From positions 43,843-107,842 of the forward strand of contig NZ_JAUNKD010000005.1 in assembly GCF_030532915.1 (NCBI RefSeq): a DNA stretch of 64,000 nucleotides, given 5' to 3'. Of the stretch, positions 34,398-44,390 are shown piece after piece. The translations under genes and the position numbers were made by a program. Source of the DNA: Capnocytophaga sp. GTDB taxonomy: Bacteria; Bacteroidota; Bacteroidia; Flavobacteriales; Flavobacteriaceae. Within the stretch, counting starts at the first letter, position 1; each line of letters opens with the position of its first letter. The notes beneath the pieces are model-generated. The model did not search any database and was not told where the DNA came from. It saw only the letters and a list, made by a program, of their open reading frames with translations.

Positions 34398-36092
34398 ATG
34401 GATTGGATAGTAAATCTGTTTTCAAACCACGAAAGCGTGGCTTACACCGTTATTATTTACAGTATCGTGATTGCCTTGGGGGTGGCTCTGGGCAAGATTC
34501 GCATTTGGGGAATTTCATTCGGGATTGCCTGTGTACTTTTTGCCGGAATTGCCGTAGCGCATTTCGGGTTTACGGTAGATGGTCACATTCAACATTTTAT
34601 AAAAGAGTTCGGGCTTATTTTATTTGTCTATACCATTGGTTTACAGGTAGGTCCGGGTTTTTTCGCTTCGTTTCAACAGGGCGGACTAAAATTGAACAGT
34701 TTGGCAATTTTGTCGGTACTTGCCTGCTTGCTCACCGTCATCGGGCTACATTATGTCACTGGCACGCGAATGGCTGAGTTAGTGGGAATTATGTCAGGTG
34801 CCGTGACCAATACGCCCGGTTTGGGCGCTGCTCAACAAGCCATTGTTGATGTTTCATTAGAAAGAGGTATTTCACAAGAAGCCATTAATGAAACACTTTC
34901 TAACGTATCTAACGGATATGCAGTAGCTTACCCATTTGGTGTATTGGGTATTATTTTGGTGATGATGGTGCTAAAATCGGCTTTAAAAGTGAATTTAGAT
35001 GCCGAAAAACGATTAAATCAATGGAAAATCAACAAAAATAATTCAACGGTTGATAAAATTGCCGTATATGTTGAAAATCCTATTTTATTTAACAAACATA
35101 TTGCCATCATCAAACAGACTTTGGGAATGGATTTTGTGGTTTCTCGCCTGTATCGCGAAGAAAATGTGCTTTTGGTGGATAAAGACACGCTACTTAAAGA
35201 GGGTGATATTTTGCTTTTGGTTGCCAATCCGAAAGATTTTGAGCGTCTTAGCACTTTGGTGGGCAAAAAAGCCAACTTGTCGTTATTTGACGAAGAGGCA
35301 ACCAATATTATTTCGCGCCGAATGAACGTTACCAACAAATTGGCATACACCAAAAAATTAGGCGAAATTAACGTTCGTGAAAAATACGGAGTTACCATTA
35401 GTCGTGTATATCGTGCCGGTATTGAATTTGTTCCGACCAAAGACACAAAACTTCAATTTGGTGACACCATCACGGTGGTGGGTGATGAAGAACATATCAA
35501 ACTGATTGAAAAAGTTTTTGGAAATTCAAAAAAACGCCTGCAACATCCGCACATTGCCGAACTTTTCTTCGGAATTGTACTTGGTGTGATTTTGGGTTCT
35601 ATTCCTTTGTATATTCCGGGAATGTCGTCGCCTGTAAAACTTGGACTAGCGGGTGGTCCGCTTATCGTTGCGATTTTAATCAGCCGTTATGGCGGACGTT
35701 TTTCGGTAACGCATTACGTTTCACATAGTGCTAATTTGATGGTTCGTGAAATTGGTATTGTATTGTTTTTGGCAAGCGTGGGGTTGGGAGCCGGACAAGG
35801 CTTTATCAAAACACTTTCCGAAGGTGATGGATTGCAGTGGATGCTGATGGGTGTCGCCATTACACTTATTCCTTTAATTGTTGTGGCACTGACGGCTCGT
35901 TTTTACTTTAAATTGAATTTCCTTGAAATTTGCGGACTTTTATCAGGCTCACAAACTGACCCTCCGGCGTTGGCTTTTGCGCACGATGTAACAGGTTCAG
36001 ATGCTCCGGCAGTAACCTATGCAGCCGTTTACCCACTCACGACTTTTATGCGGATTATGGTTGCACAATTACTCATTGTATTATTTTTATAA
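34398..36092 (+). CDS. AspT/YidE/YbjL-type transporter
   Basis: 564 aa inner-membrane protein of the family with an internal duplication (aspartate:alanine exchanger type). Two groups of about five helices (residues 10-200 and 385-563) flank two TrkA_C/RCK_C-like cytoplasmic domains (about 215-375; DTLLKEGDILLLVANPKDFE and TKLQFGDTITVVGDEEHIKL). GIMSGAVTNTPGLGAAQQAI and LLSGSQTDPPALAFAHDVTG are the repeated signature helices. The substrate cannot be told from sequence; dicarboxylates or amino acids are likely. It is followed by a strong terminator. Confidence 0.9.
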   Translation: MDWIVNLFSNHESVAYTVIIYSIVIALGVALGKIRIWGISFGIACVLFAGIAVAHFGFTVDGHIQHFIKEFGLILFVYTIGLQVGPGFFASFQQGGLKLNSLAILSVLACLLTVIGLHYVTGTRMAELVGIMSGAVTNTPGLGAAQQAIVDVSLERGISQEAINETLSNVSNGYAVAYPFGVLGIILVMMVLKSALKVNLDAEKRLNQWKINKNNSTVDKIAVYVENPILFNKHIAIIKQTLGMDFVVSRLYREENVLLVDKDTLLKEGDILLLVANPKDFERLSTLVGKKANLSLFDEEATNIISRRMNVTNKLAYTKKLGEINVREKYGVTISRVYRAGIEFVPTKDTKLQFGDTITVVGDEEHIKLIEKVFGNSKKRLQHPHIAELFFGIVLGVILGSIPLYIPGMSSPVKLGLAGGPLIVAILISRYGGRFSVTHYVSHSANLMVREIGIVLFLASVGLGAGQGFIKTLSEGDGLQWMLMGVAITLIPLIVVALTARFYFKLNFLEICGLLSGSQTDPPALAFAHDVTGSDAPAVTYAAVYPLTTFMRIMVAQLLIVLFL

Positions 36093-36120
36093 CACTGAAA
36101 AAATAGTTGTTTATAAACCG

Positions 36121-36155
36121 AAAACGCTCAAATCCTTTACTGATTTGAGCGTTTT
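36121..36155. terminator. terminator after the AspT-type transporter gene
   Basis: AAAACGCTCAAATC (36121-36134) and its complement (36142-36155), a perfect 14-bp stem with a 7-nt loop, followed by TTTTGTTTAAAT. Confidence 0.92.
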
Positions 36156-36292
36156 GTTTAAATCTTTATAATCGGGTATAAAATTAATCACAGACCGAAA
36201 ACCACGAAGCACATCACGGATGTCTTAATTAAAATTTATTTCAAGAATTGTAACACAAAAATTTACTCTTGATGGTTGAATGTGTACTCCCA

Positions 36293-36323
36293 TTGATTTA
36301 ATTATTATTTTTTTCTATCTTTG
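36293..36323 (+). promoter_or_regulatory. promoter of the YfcC-type transporter gene
   Basis: TTG at 36293-36295, 20-bp spacer, TATCTTTG at 36316-36323, 20 bp upstream of the ATG. It is a good match to TTG-N19-TAnnTTTG. Confidence 0.7.
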
Positions 36324-36343
36324 CGGTCATTTAATTTAGAATT

Positions 36344-37846
36344 ATGAAACGTTTTTTGAAATTTCCGACCCCTTACACCGTACTTATGATTGTGATTGCC
36401 TTGGCAGCTTCTTTAACGTATTGGCTTCCGTCAGGAACCTATGATACACTGTCATATGATAAAGAACAAAATCTTTTCATCGTTAAATCAAAGGATAAAA
36501 CCTACTCACTGGAAGCAACACAACAGACTCTAAACGAGAAAGGTATCGGAATTCATATCGATAAATTTAAACAAGAAAAAATCAAAAAACCGGTTTCTAT
36601 TCCCAACACATATCGGCAAAGTGAAGCCAAACCACAAGGTATTTTAGAAATTCTTTACGCTCCCATAAAGGGAATTTATGAAGCCATTGACATCGTTCTT
36701 TTTGTCTTGATTTTGGGCGGATTTATCGGTGTTTTCAATAGCTCAGGAACGCTCAATGAAGGTGTTGGGTATTTGGCTTATCGGCTTAAAGGGCGTGAAG
36801 GAATTTTAATCATACTGATTTCCACATTGATAGCCTTGGGCGGAACCTCATTCGGGCTTGCCGAAGAAACCTTGGCATTTTACCCAATATTAGTCCCCGT
36901 TTTTTTAGCCGCAGGATATGACCTCATCGTTCCGTTGGCGGTTATTTACTTGGGGTCATCAATAGGTACAATGGCATCAACCACCAATCCGTTTTCAGTA
37001 ATTATCGCGTCTGACTCGGCAGGAGTGGATTGGACAACCGGATTTGCAAGCCGAGCCATTATGCTTGTTTTATCGCTGATAATCAGCATAGCTTATATCA
37101 TTCGGTATGCTGAAAAAGTACGAAAAAACCCGCAAGTATCTATTGCTCACGGAGTTTCTTTACCGGAATCACTCGCTGCGGAGCAAGCCGTTCCTGTTGA
37201 AAAATTGAAGTTTTCAAGCAAATTGTTACTCATTGTTTTCGCACTTTCATTTATCGTAATGATTATAGGCGTTTCACAATGGGAATGGTGGTTTACGGAA
37301 ATGACCGCCCTGTTTTTGGTGGCTTCGGTGTGCATTGCTCTTTTGCAACGCATTGATGAAGAACGATTTATAACCACTTTTATCAATGGCGCAAAAGATT
37401 TATTGGGCGTGGCTTTCATCATCGGGATTGCCCGAGGGGTTAATTTTATCTTAAATGACGGACAAATTGCCGATACCATTTTGTATCATTCGTCTAATTT
37501 GGTAAACGGAATGTCGCCCTTGTTGTTTCTCCCCGTGTTGATGTGCGTATTTGCCTTTTTAAATCTGTTTATTTCGTCATCATCAGGAATGGCAGTAGTT
37601 ACAATGCCCATTATGGGTGCTTTGGGAGCTTCGGTAGGCATTGAAGGTCAGAATATTGTGAATGCTTACCTCTTCGGAATGGGGTTGATGAGCTTCATTA
37701 CGCCAACGGGACTCATTCTACCATCATTGGCAATGGTGAACATCAATTACAAACAATGGTTGAAATTTGTTCTCCCGCTTTTGATGATGCTAACGCTTTT
37801 GGCGGTGATGGTACTTTTGGGTGAATACTATCGCCAATCTGTTTAA
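36344..37846 (+). CDS. YfcC family transporter
   Basis: 500 aa, about 12 membrane helices. The N-terminus FPTPYTVLMIVIALAASLTY and the helices ALGGTSFGLAEETLAFYPIL and IYLGSSIGTMASTTNPFSVI are typical of the YfcC/C4-dicarboxylate anaerobic carrier-like family, which includes arginine/ornithine-type exchangers. A soluble loop of about 75 residues (35-110) after the first helix faces the periplasm. The substrate is unknown; amino acids or short peptides are plausible. It is a monocistronic gene with its own promoter, convergent with the exonuclease gene. Confidence 0.88.
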   Translation: MKRFLKFPTPYTVLMIVIALAASLTYWLPSGTYDTLSYDKEQNLFIVKSKDKTYSLEATQQTLNEKGIGIHIDKFKQEKIKKPVSIPNTYRQSEAKPQGILEILYAPIKGIYEAIDIVLFVLILGGFIGVFNSSGTLNEGVGYLAYRLKGREGILIILISTLIALGGTSFGLAEETLAFYPILVPVFLAAGYDLIVPLAVIYLGSSIGTMASTTNPFSVIIASDSAGVDWTTGFASRAIMLVLSLIISIAYIIRYAEKVRKNPQVSIAHGVSLPESLAAEQAVPVEKLKFSSKLLLIVFALSFIVMIIGVSQWEWWFTEMTALFLVASVCIALLQRIDEERFITTFINGAKDLLGVAFIIGIARGVNFILNDGQIADTILYHSSNLVNGMSPLLFLPVLMCVFAFLNLFISSSSGMAVVTMPIMGALGASVGIEGQNIVNAYLFGMGLMSFITPTGLILPSLAMVNINYKQWLKFVLPLLMMLTLLAVMVLLGEYYRQSV

Positions 37847-37860
37847 TTTTAAGCTGATTA

Positions 37861-38493
37861 TCACAACTTTAAAAGCATATTTAAGGTTGTGATTTTCCTA
37901 AACTCTGCAAGTTTACTAATTATTTTTAAAAAAGCGATGGCTGTCAGAAAGGCATCGCCCGCTGCGTTGTGTCGGTCGTGCGTGATGATGTTAAGTTCTT
38001 GACACACTTCATCTAAGGTGTAATTTTTATCATTTTGCAGAAGATAATTAATTATCTTTATTTTTTTAAATAAATAATTGGTATCCAAATAGTTGTTGTT
38101 CAGAATTGGCAATTGATGTCGCTGGAAAGCCGCATTTATCATTTTGATGTCATACCCCACGTGGTGCCCTACCAAAACGGCATCTTGAACGTAATTAAAA
38201 AACAGTTCAACCGCCTCTTTTTCAGGAAGTTTGTCATATTTATGATTTTTGATAATGCCGTGAATCGGGATACTTTCAGGGTTGGATTTTTCTTGTTTTA
38301 GAAACACTTCCAAACTGTTTTTCAAATCAATACGATTTTTAAAAACCGTTACAGCTCCTACAGATAAAATTCGATCTGTAACAACATCAAAACCGGTAGT
38401 TTCCGTATCAAAAACTACAAATCGGACTTCTTCCAACGGAATAGCCAACTCCTTATTTTTATCAAAAAAACGATGAAAAAATGATGAAAACAC
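37861..38493 (-). CDS. DEDDh 3'-5' exonuclease (DnaQ/PolC-exo type)
   Basis: 210 aa. The exonuclease core has FVVFDTETTGFD (Asp29, Glu31), LVGHHVGYDIKM and HDRHNAAGDAFL, so it is a DEDDh-type enzyme with the catalytic His. It lacks any polymerase or GIY-YIG part. Since DnaE in this window has its own fused exonuclease, this one may serve repair or RNA trimming rather than replication proofreading. It starts 4 bp after the rdgB stop and is probably in one transcript with it. Confidence 0.88.
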   Translation of the reverse strand: MFSSFFHRFFDKNKELAIPLEEVRFVVFDTETTGFDVVTDRILSVGAVTVFKNRIDLKNSLEVFLKQEKSNPESIPIHGIIKNHKYDKLPEKEAVELFFNYVQDAVLVGHHVGYDIKMINAAFQRHQLPILNNNYLDTNYLFKKIKIINYLLQNDKNYTLDEVCQELNIITHDRHNAAGDAFLTAIAFLKIISKLAEFRKITTLNMLLKL

Positions 38494-38497
38494 CCTG

Positions 38498-39076
38498 TTA
38501 ATTTTTCAAAAAATGTAATAATTTCTCAAAGGCCCTTGCTCGATGACTGATTTGGTTTTTAATTTCAACAGAAAGCTCGGCAAAGGTTTTTGAGTATCCA
38601 CAAGGCTGAAAAACAGGGTCATAACCAAAACCATTATTCCCTTTGGGGAACGCCGTGATAACGCCTTCAACTATGCCTTCAAAAAGATAACTTTTTTCAC
38701 CTAAACATAAGGCTATCACGGTTTTGAATCGTGCTTGCCTATCAGTTTTATCGTGCATATTTTGCAAAAGCAACTGTATGTTATCAGCATCACTTTTATG
38801 CTCTCCGGCATAACGAGCGGAATAAACCCCCGGTTGATTATCCAACACACTGACTTCCAATCCCGTATCATCGGCAAAGACATCATAACCATATCTTTTT
38901 TTTATGTATTTCGCCTTTAACAGCGCATTGCCTTCAATGGTACTTTCAGTTTCGGGAATATCTTCCTGACAATCAATATCATTCAAACTTAAAAGCTGAA
39001 TATTTTCAGGCATAAGTTTCTGAATTTCTTTAAGTTTATTTATGTTATGAGTTGCAAAAACAAGTTTTGTTACCAT
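38498..39076 (-). CDS. rdgB: XTP/dITP diphosphatase (RdgB/HAM1)
   Basis: 192 aa from the ATG at 39076; an upstream ATG at 39094 would add six residues. The enzyme hydrolyses non-canonical purine triphosphates (dITP, XTP) to monophosphates. Motifs: [15 protein letters not shown] (substrate entry), [20 protein letters not shown] with the catalytic Asp pair, FGYDPVFQP, and HRARAFEKL at the C-terminus. It lies 65 bp downstream of the DUF349 protein gene and just upstream of the exonuclease gene. Confidence 0.95.
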   Translation of the reverse strand: MVTKLVFATHNINKLKEIQKLMPENIQLLSLNDIDCQEDIPETESTIEGNALLKAKYIKKRYGYDVFADDTGLEVSVLDNQPGVYSARYAGEHKSDADNIQLLLQNMHDKTDRQARFKTVIALCLGEKSYLFEGIVEGVITAFPKGNNGFGYDPVFQPCGYSKTFAELSVEIKNQISHRARAFEKLLHFLKN

Positions 39077-39141
39077 TTTATACTTTTTTAACAAAAGAAG
39101 AAGAGACTCCCGCCTCTTCTTCCACTTAATTCAACCTATTA

Positions 39142-41061
39142 TTACTCACTCACTTGCTCTTCATCTGCTTGTGATTGATGTAATTGCTTCAATTCGTGTA
39201 ATTTTGCCTTCCAAGTTTCGAGTGTTTCTTTCTGGGCGGTTATGTTTTTAATCACATCGCGCAACAACGGATTTTTCTCATCTACATTACTGAAAAACTG
39301 CAAGTTATTTTCCAATTGTAAAATTTCGGACGTAAGCTCATCAATTTTGCGACGCACAAATATCATTTCATAACTGAGTGAATTTTCATCCTCATCATTG
39401 GCTAATTTCTCCAATTTGTTGTTGTATTTGAGAAGTTCAATTTCCTGTTTGTCAAAATTCAATTTTCGATAAAAACCATCAATAATTTTATGGAATTTTG
39501 TATCAATGCTTTTTTTAGACAGAGGCACTTTACCCAATTCATTCCATTGATTTACAAAACCTTGCAGAATTTCAATTTCCTTGTCTCTATCCGCTGTTAA
39601 TTGGTGTTCTTTAACTTTATCAAGAAAATTTTTCTTCTTTTCAAGAACTTCAAACTCTTTATTTTGGTTATTTTTGATAGCCTTACCAAGTGCGTTAAAA
39701 TACTCATTACAAACCTTTTGGAATTCCCGCCAAAGTTTATCGGCATTTTTTCTGGGCACATTGCCAATTTGCTTCCAATCTTCTTGAATTTTTTTCATAA
39801 CGGGTGTTACAGCCTGCCAATCCTCACTGTTTTTGTTGGCTTTGGCAATCTCCAACAGCGCCATTTTTTTCTCTAAATTTTCCTGTTGCTCTTTTTTGAG
39901 TTTTTTGTAATAACTATTTTTCTTGCGATTGAAAGAACGTGCCGATTCGTTAAATTTTTTCCAGATTTCATCAGCTGAATGAGCCGGAACCCGACCTAAA
40001 TTAAGAAATGTTTCACGCAAAGTTTCCATTTCCTTAATAGCTTTTTGCCAAGCCCCGTGGGTGGCGAATTCACGTGATGCAAGTTCTTTTATTTTTTCAA
40101 TAATTTCGGTCTTTTTCTGAGCATTTTGCTCAAAAACTTTGTCTAAATTGGCAAAATAAAACTGTTTTTTCTCGTGAATGGCTTTGGTGGCTTCACTGAA
40201 TTGTTGCCAAATTTCTTCGCGATATTCGCGTGCCACAGGCCCTATGTCTTCCTTCCAAACCTTGTGCAAAAGCTGCAATTCACGAGATGCCCGCATTGCA
40301 TCAACTTCCTCTTTTGCAAGTTCTTGGGCTTTTTTAATTATTTTTCGTTTTTCTTCCAAATTGCGTTTAAAATCAATATCGCGCAAATCGCGGCTTAAAT
40401 CAATAAAATCATAGAAATTTTCAACGTGATGGTGATAATTTCCCCACAAAACATCATAATCTTTGTGTGAAACGGCACCGGCTTTGCGCCAACGCTCCTG
40501 TAATTGCTGAAAATGCTTGAACGTGGTGTTTATATTTTCTTCAATATTTATCAAATTCTTGATTTCTTCAATAATTTCTTGGCGTTCTATCAAGTTTTGA
40601 TGATGAATTTTCTCCAACTCACGGTGATAACGATTTCGTTTTTCACGATATTCATTAAACAGCGCATAAAAAGTTCTGTGAACGGGACTTTCGTATTTAA
40701 AATCATAGCTTTCGCCCCCGTCAGCAATAAATTCTTCCTTTTTTTCTTCCAGAAGAGCCTCATACTTACGGTCAAACTCGTGTTTGATTGCCTCTGCGTG
40801 CTTTTTAATTGCCTGTACTTTTTCAGAATGGAGCAATTTTTTCAGTTCGTTGGATAATTTTTCCATCGACATTGCTTCGTAATCCAAAAAAGGGATTTCG
40901 TGCCGTTTTGATTTTTCCGAATCTTCGGCATCTTCGGCATTTTCTTGATGAATTTCTTCAAGAATACGGTTGGTAGTTTCAACATTCTCTTGAAGTTTTT
41001 GCGCTTGATTGAAATCCTTGCTCTCTGCCGGATGCAGATTATCGTTTGTTAGTTCTGACAT
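39142..41061 (-). CDS. DUF349-repeat protein
   Basis: 639 aa, almost all charged alpha-helix, no signal peptide. It contains several DUF349 repeats of about 70-75 residues, each with a pattern like FQQLQERWRKAGAVSHKDYD, LWREFQKVCNEYFNALGKA and LGRVPAHSADEIWKKFNE. The N-terminal 60 residues are acidic and disordered-looking; the C-terminus is a coiled coil. The family is common in Bacteroidota; a function is not known to me. A short AT-rich spacer separates it from rdgB. Confidence 0.9.
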   Translation of the reverse strand: MSELTNDNLHPAESKDFNQAQKLQENVETTNRILEEIHQENAEDAEDSEKSKRHEIPFLDYEAMSMEKLSNELKKLLHSEKVQAIKKHAEAIKHEFDRKYEALLEEKKEEFIADGGESYDFKYESPVHRTFYALFNEYREKRNRYHRELEKIHHQNLIERQEIIEEIKNLINIEENINTTFKHFQQLQERWRKAGAVSHKDYDVLWGNYHHHVENFYDFIDLSRDLRDIDFKRNLEEKRKIIKKAQELAKEEVDAMRASRELQLLHKVWKEDIGPVAREYREEIWQQFSEATKAIHEKKQFYFANLDKVFEQNAQKKTEIIEKIKELASREFATHGAWQKAIKEMETLRETFLNLGRVPAHSADEIWKKFNESARSFNRKKNSYYKKLKKEQQENLEKKMALLEIAKANKNSEDWQAVTPVMKKIQEDWKQIGNVPRKNADKLWREFQKVCNEYFNALGKAIKNNQNKEFEVLEKKKNFLDKVKEHQLTADRDKEIEILQGFVNQWNELGKVPLSKKSIDTKFHKIIDGFYRKLNFDKQEIELLKYNNKLEKLANDEDENSLSYEMIFVRRKIDELTSEILQLENNLQFFSNVDEKNPLLRDVIKNITAQKETLETWKAKLHELKQLHQSQADEEQVSE

Positions 41062-41343
41062 AAGACTTATGATTTATGTTTATATTGTCCTTGAATTAAG
41101 CGAAATACGTCCTAAAATTACAACAATTTATTTAATATCCTAATTTTTTTTGATTCTTTTTTTAATTTTTTTTGGATTTTTAATTGCAACAAACAGCTAA
41201 TTAATTAACTATCAATAAATTAAACTAAAACACAAAAATCACTATTTTTCTGTTCTTTTGATAAGAAAACGATGTAATTTTTGCATTTTTCTCGTGAAAT
41301 GACTCCTAAAAATCTGCTGCTGAAACCAAAAAAAATGCGTATT

Positions 41344-41373
41344 TTGAATTCATCTGCAAATGTCATACTTTTG
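41344..41373 (+). promoter_or_regulatory. promoter of purE
   Basis: TTG at 41344-41346, exactly 19 bp, then TACTTTTG at 41366-41373, 70 bp upstream of the purE ATG. It is a full match to the Bacteroidota promoter pattern. The rest of the 382-bp spacer 41062-41443 is AT-rich and holds no gene. Confidence 0.8.
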
Positions 41374-41443
41374 CAAACGAATTAGAAGTTTTCTTCTTAT
41401 CCCATAAAAATAACGTTTAATCTTTTAATAAATTGAAAAAAAA

Positions 41444-41932
41444 ATGAAAGTAGCCATCGTAATGGGAAGCAAAAGCGACCTTCCCGTAATGCAAGAAGCC
41501 ATTGACATCTTAAAAAATTTTGGAATAGAAACGCTGGTGGATATTGTTTCGGCTCATAGAACGCCTGAAAAATTGATGGATTTCAGTACCAACGCCCACA
41601 AAAACGGAGTGAAAGTCATCATTGCCGGTGCCGGTGGTGCCGCTCACCTGCCGGGAATGGTAGCCTCAATGTCGCCACTGCCCGTAATCGGGGTTCCGGT
41701 TAAAAGCAGTAATTCAATTGATGGTTGGGACTCGGTGCTTTCCATTTTACAAATGCCCGGTGGCGTTCCCGTAGCAACCGTAGCGCTCAACGGAGGCAAA
41801 AACGCAGGTATTTTGGCAGCGCAAATCATCGGTGCGCAACATTCCGAAGTGCTTGATAAAATTATTCGGTACAAAGAAGCATTAAAACAAGCAGTTTTAA
41901 CCTCAGCTGAAGAACTAAAAAAAGGATTTTGA
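41444..41932 (+). CDS. purE: N5-carboxyaminoimidazole ribonucleotide mutase
   Basis: 162 aa. It moves the carboxylate from N5 to C4 in purine synthesis (N5-CAIR to CAIR). The active-site regions are visible: VMGSKSDLPVMQEA near the start, SAHRTPEKL with the catalytic His, AGAGGAAHLPGMVAS, and VATVALNGGKNAGILAAQI. purK, its usual partner, is not next to it here, so its operon is broken or purK lies elsewhere. It has its own promoter, and its stop codon lies inside the terminator stem. Confidence 0.96.
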   Translation: MKVAIVMGSKSDLPVMQEAIDILKNFGIETLVDIVSAHRTPEKLMDFSTNAHKNGVKVIIAGAGGAAHLPGMVASMSPLPVIGVPVKSSNSIDGWDSVLSILQMPGGVPVATVALNGGKNAGILAAQIIGAQHSEVLDKIIRYKEALKQAVLTSAEELKKGF

Positions 41933-41953
41933 TTTTCTCAAAATCCTTTTTTT
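41917..41953. terminator. bidirectional terminator of purE and nhaA
   Basis: AAAAAAAGGATTTTG (41917-41931) pairs with CAAAATCCTTTTTTT (41939-41953) over 15 bp with a 7-nt loop. The stem overlaps the last codons and stop of purE, and nhaA ends 16 bp beyond on the other strand. Confidence 0.88.
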
Positions 41954-41969
41954 ACACATAATTAGATAT

Positions 41970-43322
41970 TTATTCCACATTACAGCCTTCTTTGGCAAGC
42001 GTTGGCTTTTCGTTTTTAACATTCAAAATCATATACCCCAGAACACCGCCAAGGATGGAAGCCGCAAAAATTCCGATTTTTGCCTGATCCATATAAAGCG
42101 GATTAGAAAAAGCCAAGGTGGTAACAAACAACGACATCGTAAAACCAATTGCCGCTAAAAGCCCCAATCCGAAGAGGTTACGAACGTTCATTCCTCTGGG
42201 GAAAGACGACACGCCCAATCGTACCATTAATAAAGTAGCACCTGCCACACCGATTACTTTTCCGAAGAACAAGCCCAAAGCTACACCCCACGCAATGTTG
42301 GTGCTGAACAACATATCCATATCAATGGACAACGAAACACCGGCATTAGCCAAGGCAAATATAGGAATCACCACAAAAGTAACAAACGGATGCATTGCGT
42401 GTTCCAATCGTTGTAACGGCGGGATTGACCTGCGGGTATCAACCGCCACTTTTTCCAACAATCGAAGTTGGTTATCGGTAAGCGTCGGAATTTTATGATT
42501 CGGGTCTAACCGTTTGAATTTCTTCAAATAACTTTGTATGTTATGCACAAATTCATTTTCTTTAAGTTGCACATCAGCAGGAATCATAAAGGCTATCAAC
42601 ACGGCTGCGATGGTGGCGTGAACCCCCGAAAGCAGAAATTCTATCCAAATGGCAATACCGATTAAGGCGTAAAACAACACTGTTCGGATACCGATACGTT
42701 TACCTATATACAAAACAGACAACAACGCCAGCCCCAATCCTAAATTGGAAAGCGATATATCGGACGTGTAAAAAAACGCAATTACCAGCACGGCTCCGAG
42801 GTCGTCCACGATAGCAAGTGCCGTTAAAAATACTTTAAGCGTGAAGGGAACTTTATCGCCCAAAAGATACAAAACCCCCAATGAAAAAGCAATGTCGGTC
42901 GCCATCGGGATTCCCCAACCGCTGTGCACATCACCCGACGGATTGAGCAGTATGTAAATCAATGCCGGAACTACCATTCCACCAATGGCAGCAACAATGG
43001 GCAGTATTGCCTTTCGCGGATTTGAAAGCTCACCGGCAACAATTTCACGTTTCAATTCAAGCCCCACCACAAAAAAGAACAGTGCCATCAATCCGTCGTT
43101 AATCCAATGCAATAACGACATATCCAAGTAGGTTTTTCCGTTAAAAACGAACCCCAAATGTTGCTTAAAAAAACTAAAATAGGTATCTGACCAGGGTGAA
43201 TTTGCCAAAAAAAGCGCTAAAATAACGTTTATGCCCAACACTACGCCTCCTGATTTGGCTTGTTTGGTAAATTTATAAATAAAAGAAGAAATTGTACTGA
43301 CAATATATTTGTTTTTTCTCAT
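41970..43322 (-). CDS. nhaA: Na+/H+ antiporter NhaA
   Basis: 450 aa inner-membrane antiporter with about 12 helices, slightly longer than the E. coli protein (388 aa) because of a cytoplasmic loop at about 245-300. Signature parts: GLMALFFFVVGLELKREIVA, GWGIPMATDIAFSLGVLYLL and LTALAIVDDLGAVLVIAFFY, which hold the paired aspartates of the transport site. In E. coli it exports Na+ in exchange for 2 H+. Together with the Nqr pump encoded at 19.7-26.7 kb it fits a Na+-based energy economy. Single gene. Confidence 0.95.
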   Translation of the reverse strand: MRKNKYIVSTISSFIYKFTKQAKSGGVVLGINVILALFLANSPWSDTYFSFFKQHLGFVFNGKTYLDMSLLHWINDGLMALFFFVVGLELKREIVAGELSNPRKAILPIVAAIGGMVVPALIYILLNPSGDVHSGWGIPMATDIAFSLGVLYLLGDKVPFTLKVFLTALAIVDDLGAVLVIAFFYTSDISLSNLGLGLALLSVLYIGKRIGIRTVLFYALIGIAIWIEFLLSGVHATIAAVLIAFMIPADVQLKENEFVHNIQSYLKKFKRLDPNHKIPTLTDNQLRLLEKVAVDTRRSIPPLQRLEHAMHPFVTFVVIPIFALANAGVSLSIDMDMLFSTNIAWGVALGLFFGKVIGVAGATLLMVRLGVSSFPRGMNVRNLFGLGLLAAIGFTMSLFVTTLAFSNPLYMDQAKIGIFAASILGGVLGYMILNVKNEKPTLAKEGCNVE

Positions 43323-43463
43323 TTTTTGAAGTATTTAAAACGTGGTAAAGATACTTCTTTTTAAACAAAAAATCAAACTTTCAAGCCAAAAACAAACAAT
43401 TAAATCAGTAAGCAAGTATTATTTAATCAGTTACGAAAACAATCGTTTCGTTAGTTCCAACAA

Positions 43464-43503
43464 AAAAGAGTGAATATCCGATAACTTCGTTATTCACTCT
43501 TTT
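43464..43503 (-). terminator. terminator after frr
   Basis: AAAAGAGTGAATA (43464-43476) and its complement (43491-43503), a 13-bp stem with a 14-nt loop, 20 bp after the frr stop on the minus strand and followed by TTTTTTG-like sequence. Confidence 0.88.
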
Positions 43504-43523
43504 ATTTTGTATTTTATTGTTTG

Positions 43524-44078
43524 TTAAACCTTTAAAATCTCGGCTTCTTTGACTGCCAACACTTCCTCTACTTTTTTGATGTAAGAGTCGGTAAGTTTTT
43601 GTACGCTTTCTTCGGCTCCTTTTTTGGCATCTTCCGAAGTTTCAGTTTTTTTAATTTCTTTATTGGCTTCTTGGCGGGCGTTTCTGATACTTATTTTGGC
43701 ATCTTCGCCTTCGCCTTTGGCTTGTTTTACGAGTTCTTTACGACGCTCTTCGGTCAGAGGCGGCACACTGATAATAACCACATCGCCATTATTCATCGGG
43801 TTAAAGCCCAAATTGGCAGCCTGAATGGCTTTTTCAATGGGTTGAATCATCGACTTTTCCCACGGCTGAATGGTAATGGTTCGTGAATCGGGGGCGCTTA
43901 CGTTAGCAACCTGACTCAGTGGCGTTTGTGAACCGTAATAATCTACAAAAACGCTCCCTACCATTTGCGGACTCGCCTTTCCGGCTCGAATGTTGCCCAA
44001 CGACTTGTTAAGATGTGCCAATGCTCCTTGCATTGCCTCTTCGGTGCTGTCTAAAATAATGTCTATCTCTTCGTTCAT
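43524..44078 (-). CDS. frr: ribosome recycling factor
   Basis: 184 aa, the standard length. It splits the post-termination ribosome together with EF-G. Motifs: MQGALAHLNKSLGNIRAGKA, VANVSAPDSRTITIQPWEKS, AIQAANLGFNPMNNGDVVII and PPLTEERRKELVKQAKGEGE. In many bacteria frr follows pyrH directly; here a lipoprotein gene (44391-45410) and a 312-bp spacer separate them, on the same strand. Confidence 0.97.
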   Translation of the reverse strand: MNEEIDIILDSTEEAMQGALAHLNKSLGNIRAGKASPQMVGSVFVDYYGSQTPLSQVANVSAPDSRTITIQPWEKSMIQPIEKAIQAANLGFNPMNNGDVVIISVPPLTEERRKELVKQAKGEGEDAKISIRNARQEANKEIKKTETSEDAKKGAEESVQKLTDSYIKKVEEVLAVKEAEILKV

Positions 44079-44306
44079 ATTTTCAACATTTATTGCTTGT
44101 TAATCTGCCTTTGTTTTTTTGTGATATGTCACAACCAAAACTGCAAATTACGGAATTTTTTACCAATTTTTATCTATTTTCAAACCAAATTTATTAATTT
44201 TCTTAAAACAATTCATTCTTTCTAATTGGTTTTAAAATGATTACGTAAAAAACATTTCAAAAAGATATTCATTATTTACAATAGAAAACCGTACATTTAC
44301 AAAAAA

Positions 44307-44361
44307 CTTTGGCAAACCTCAATCACACAATCTGTTTTTGTGAGATGAAAGTTTGCCAAAG
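44307..44361 (-). terminator. long palindrome after the lipoprotein gene at 44391-45410
   Basis: CTTTGGCAAAC (44307-44317) is the complement of 44351-44361, with an inner CTCA/TGAG pair and a long loop. It lies 29 bp after the lipoprotein stop on the minus strand and belongs to the CTTTGnCAAAG-type palindromes. The rest of the 312-bp spacer towards frr has no gene. Confidence 0.55.
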
Positions 44362-44390
44362 CAACTATTCCCTTTAATATAAATGTAAGA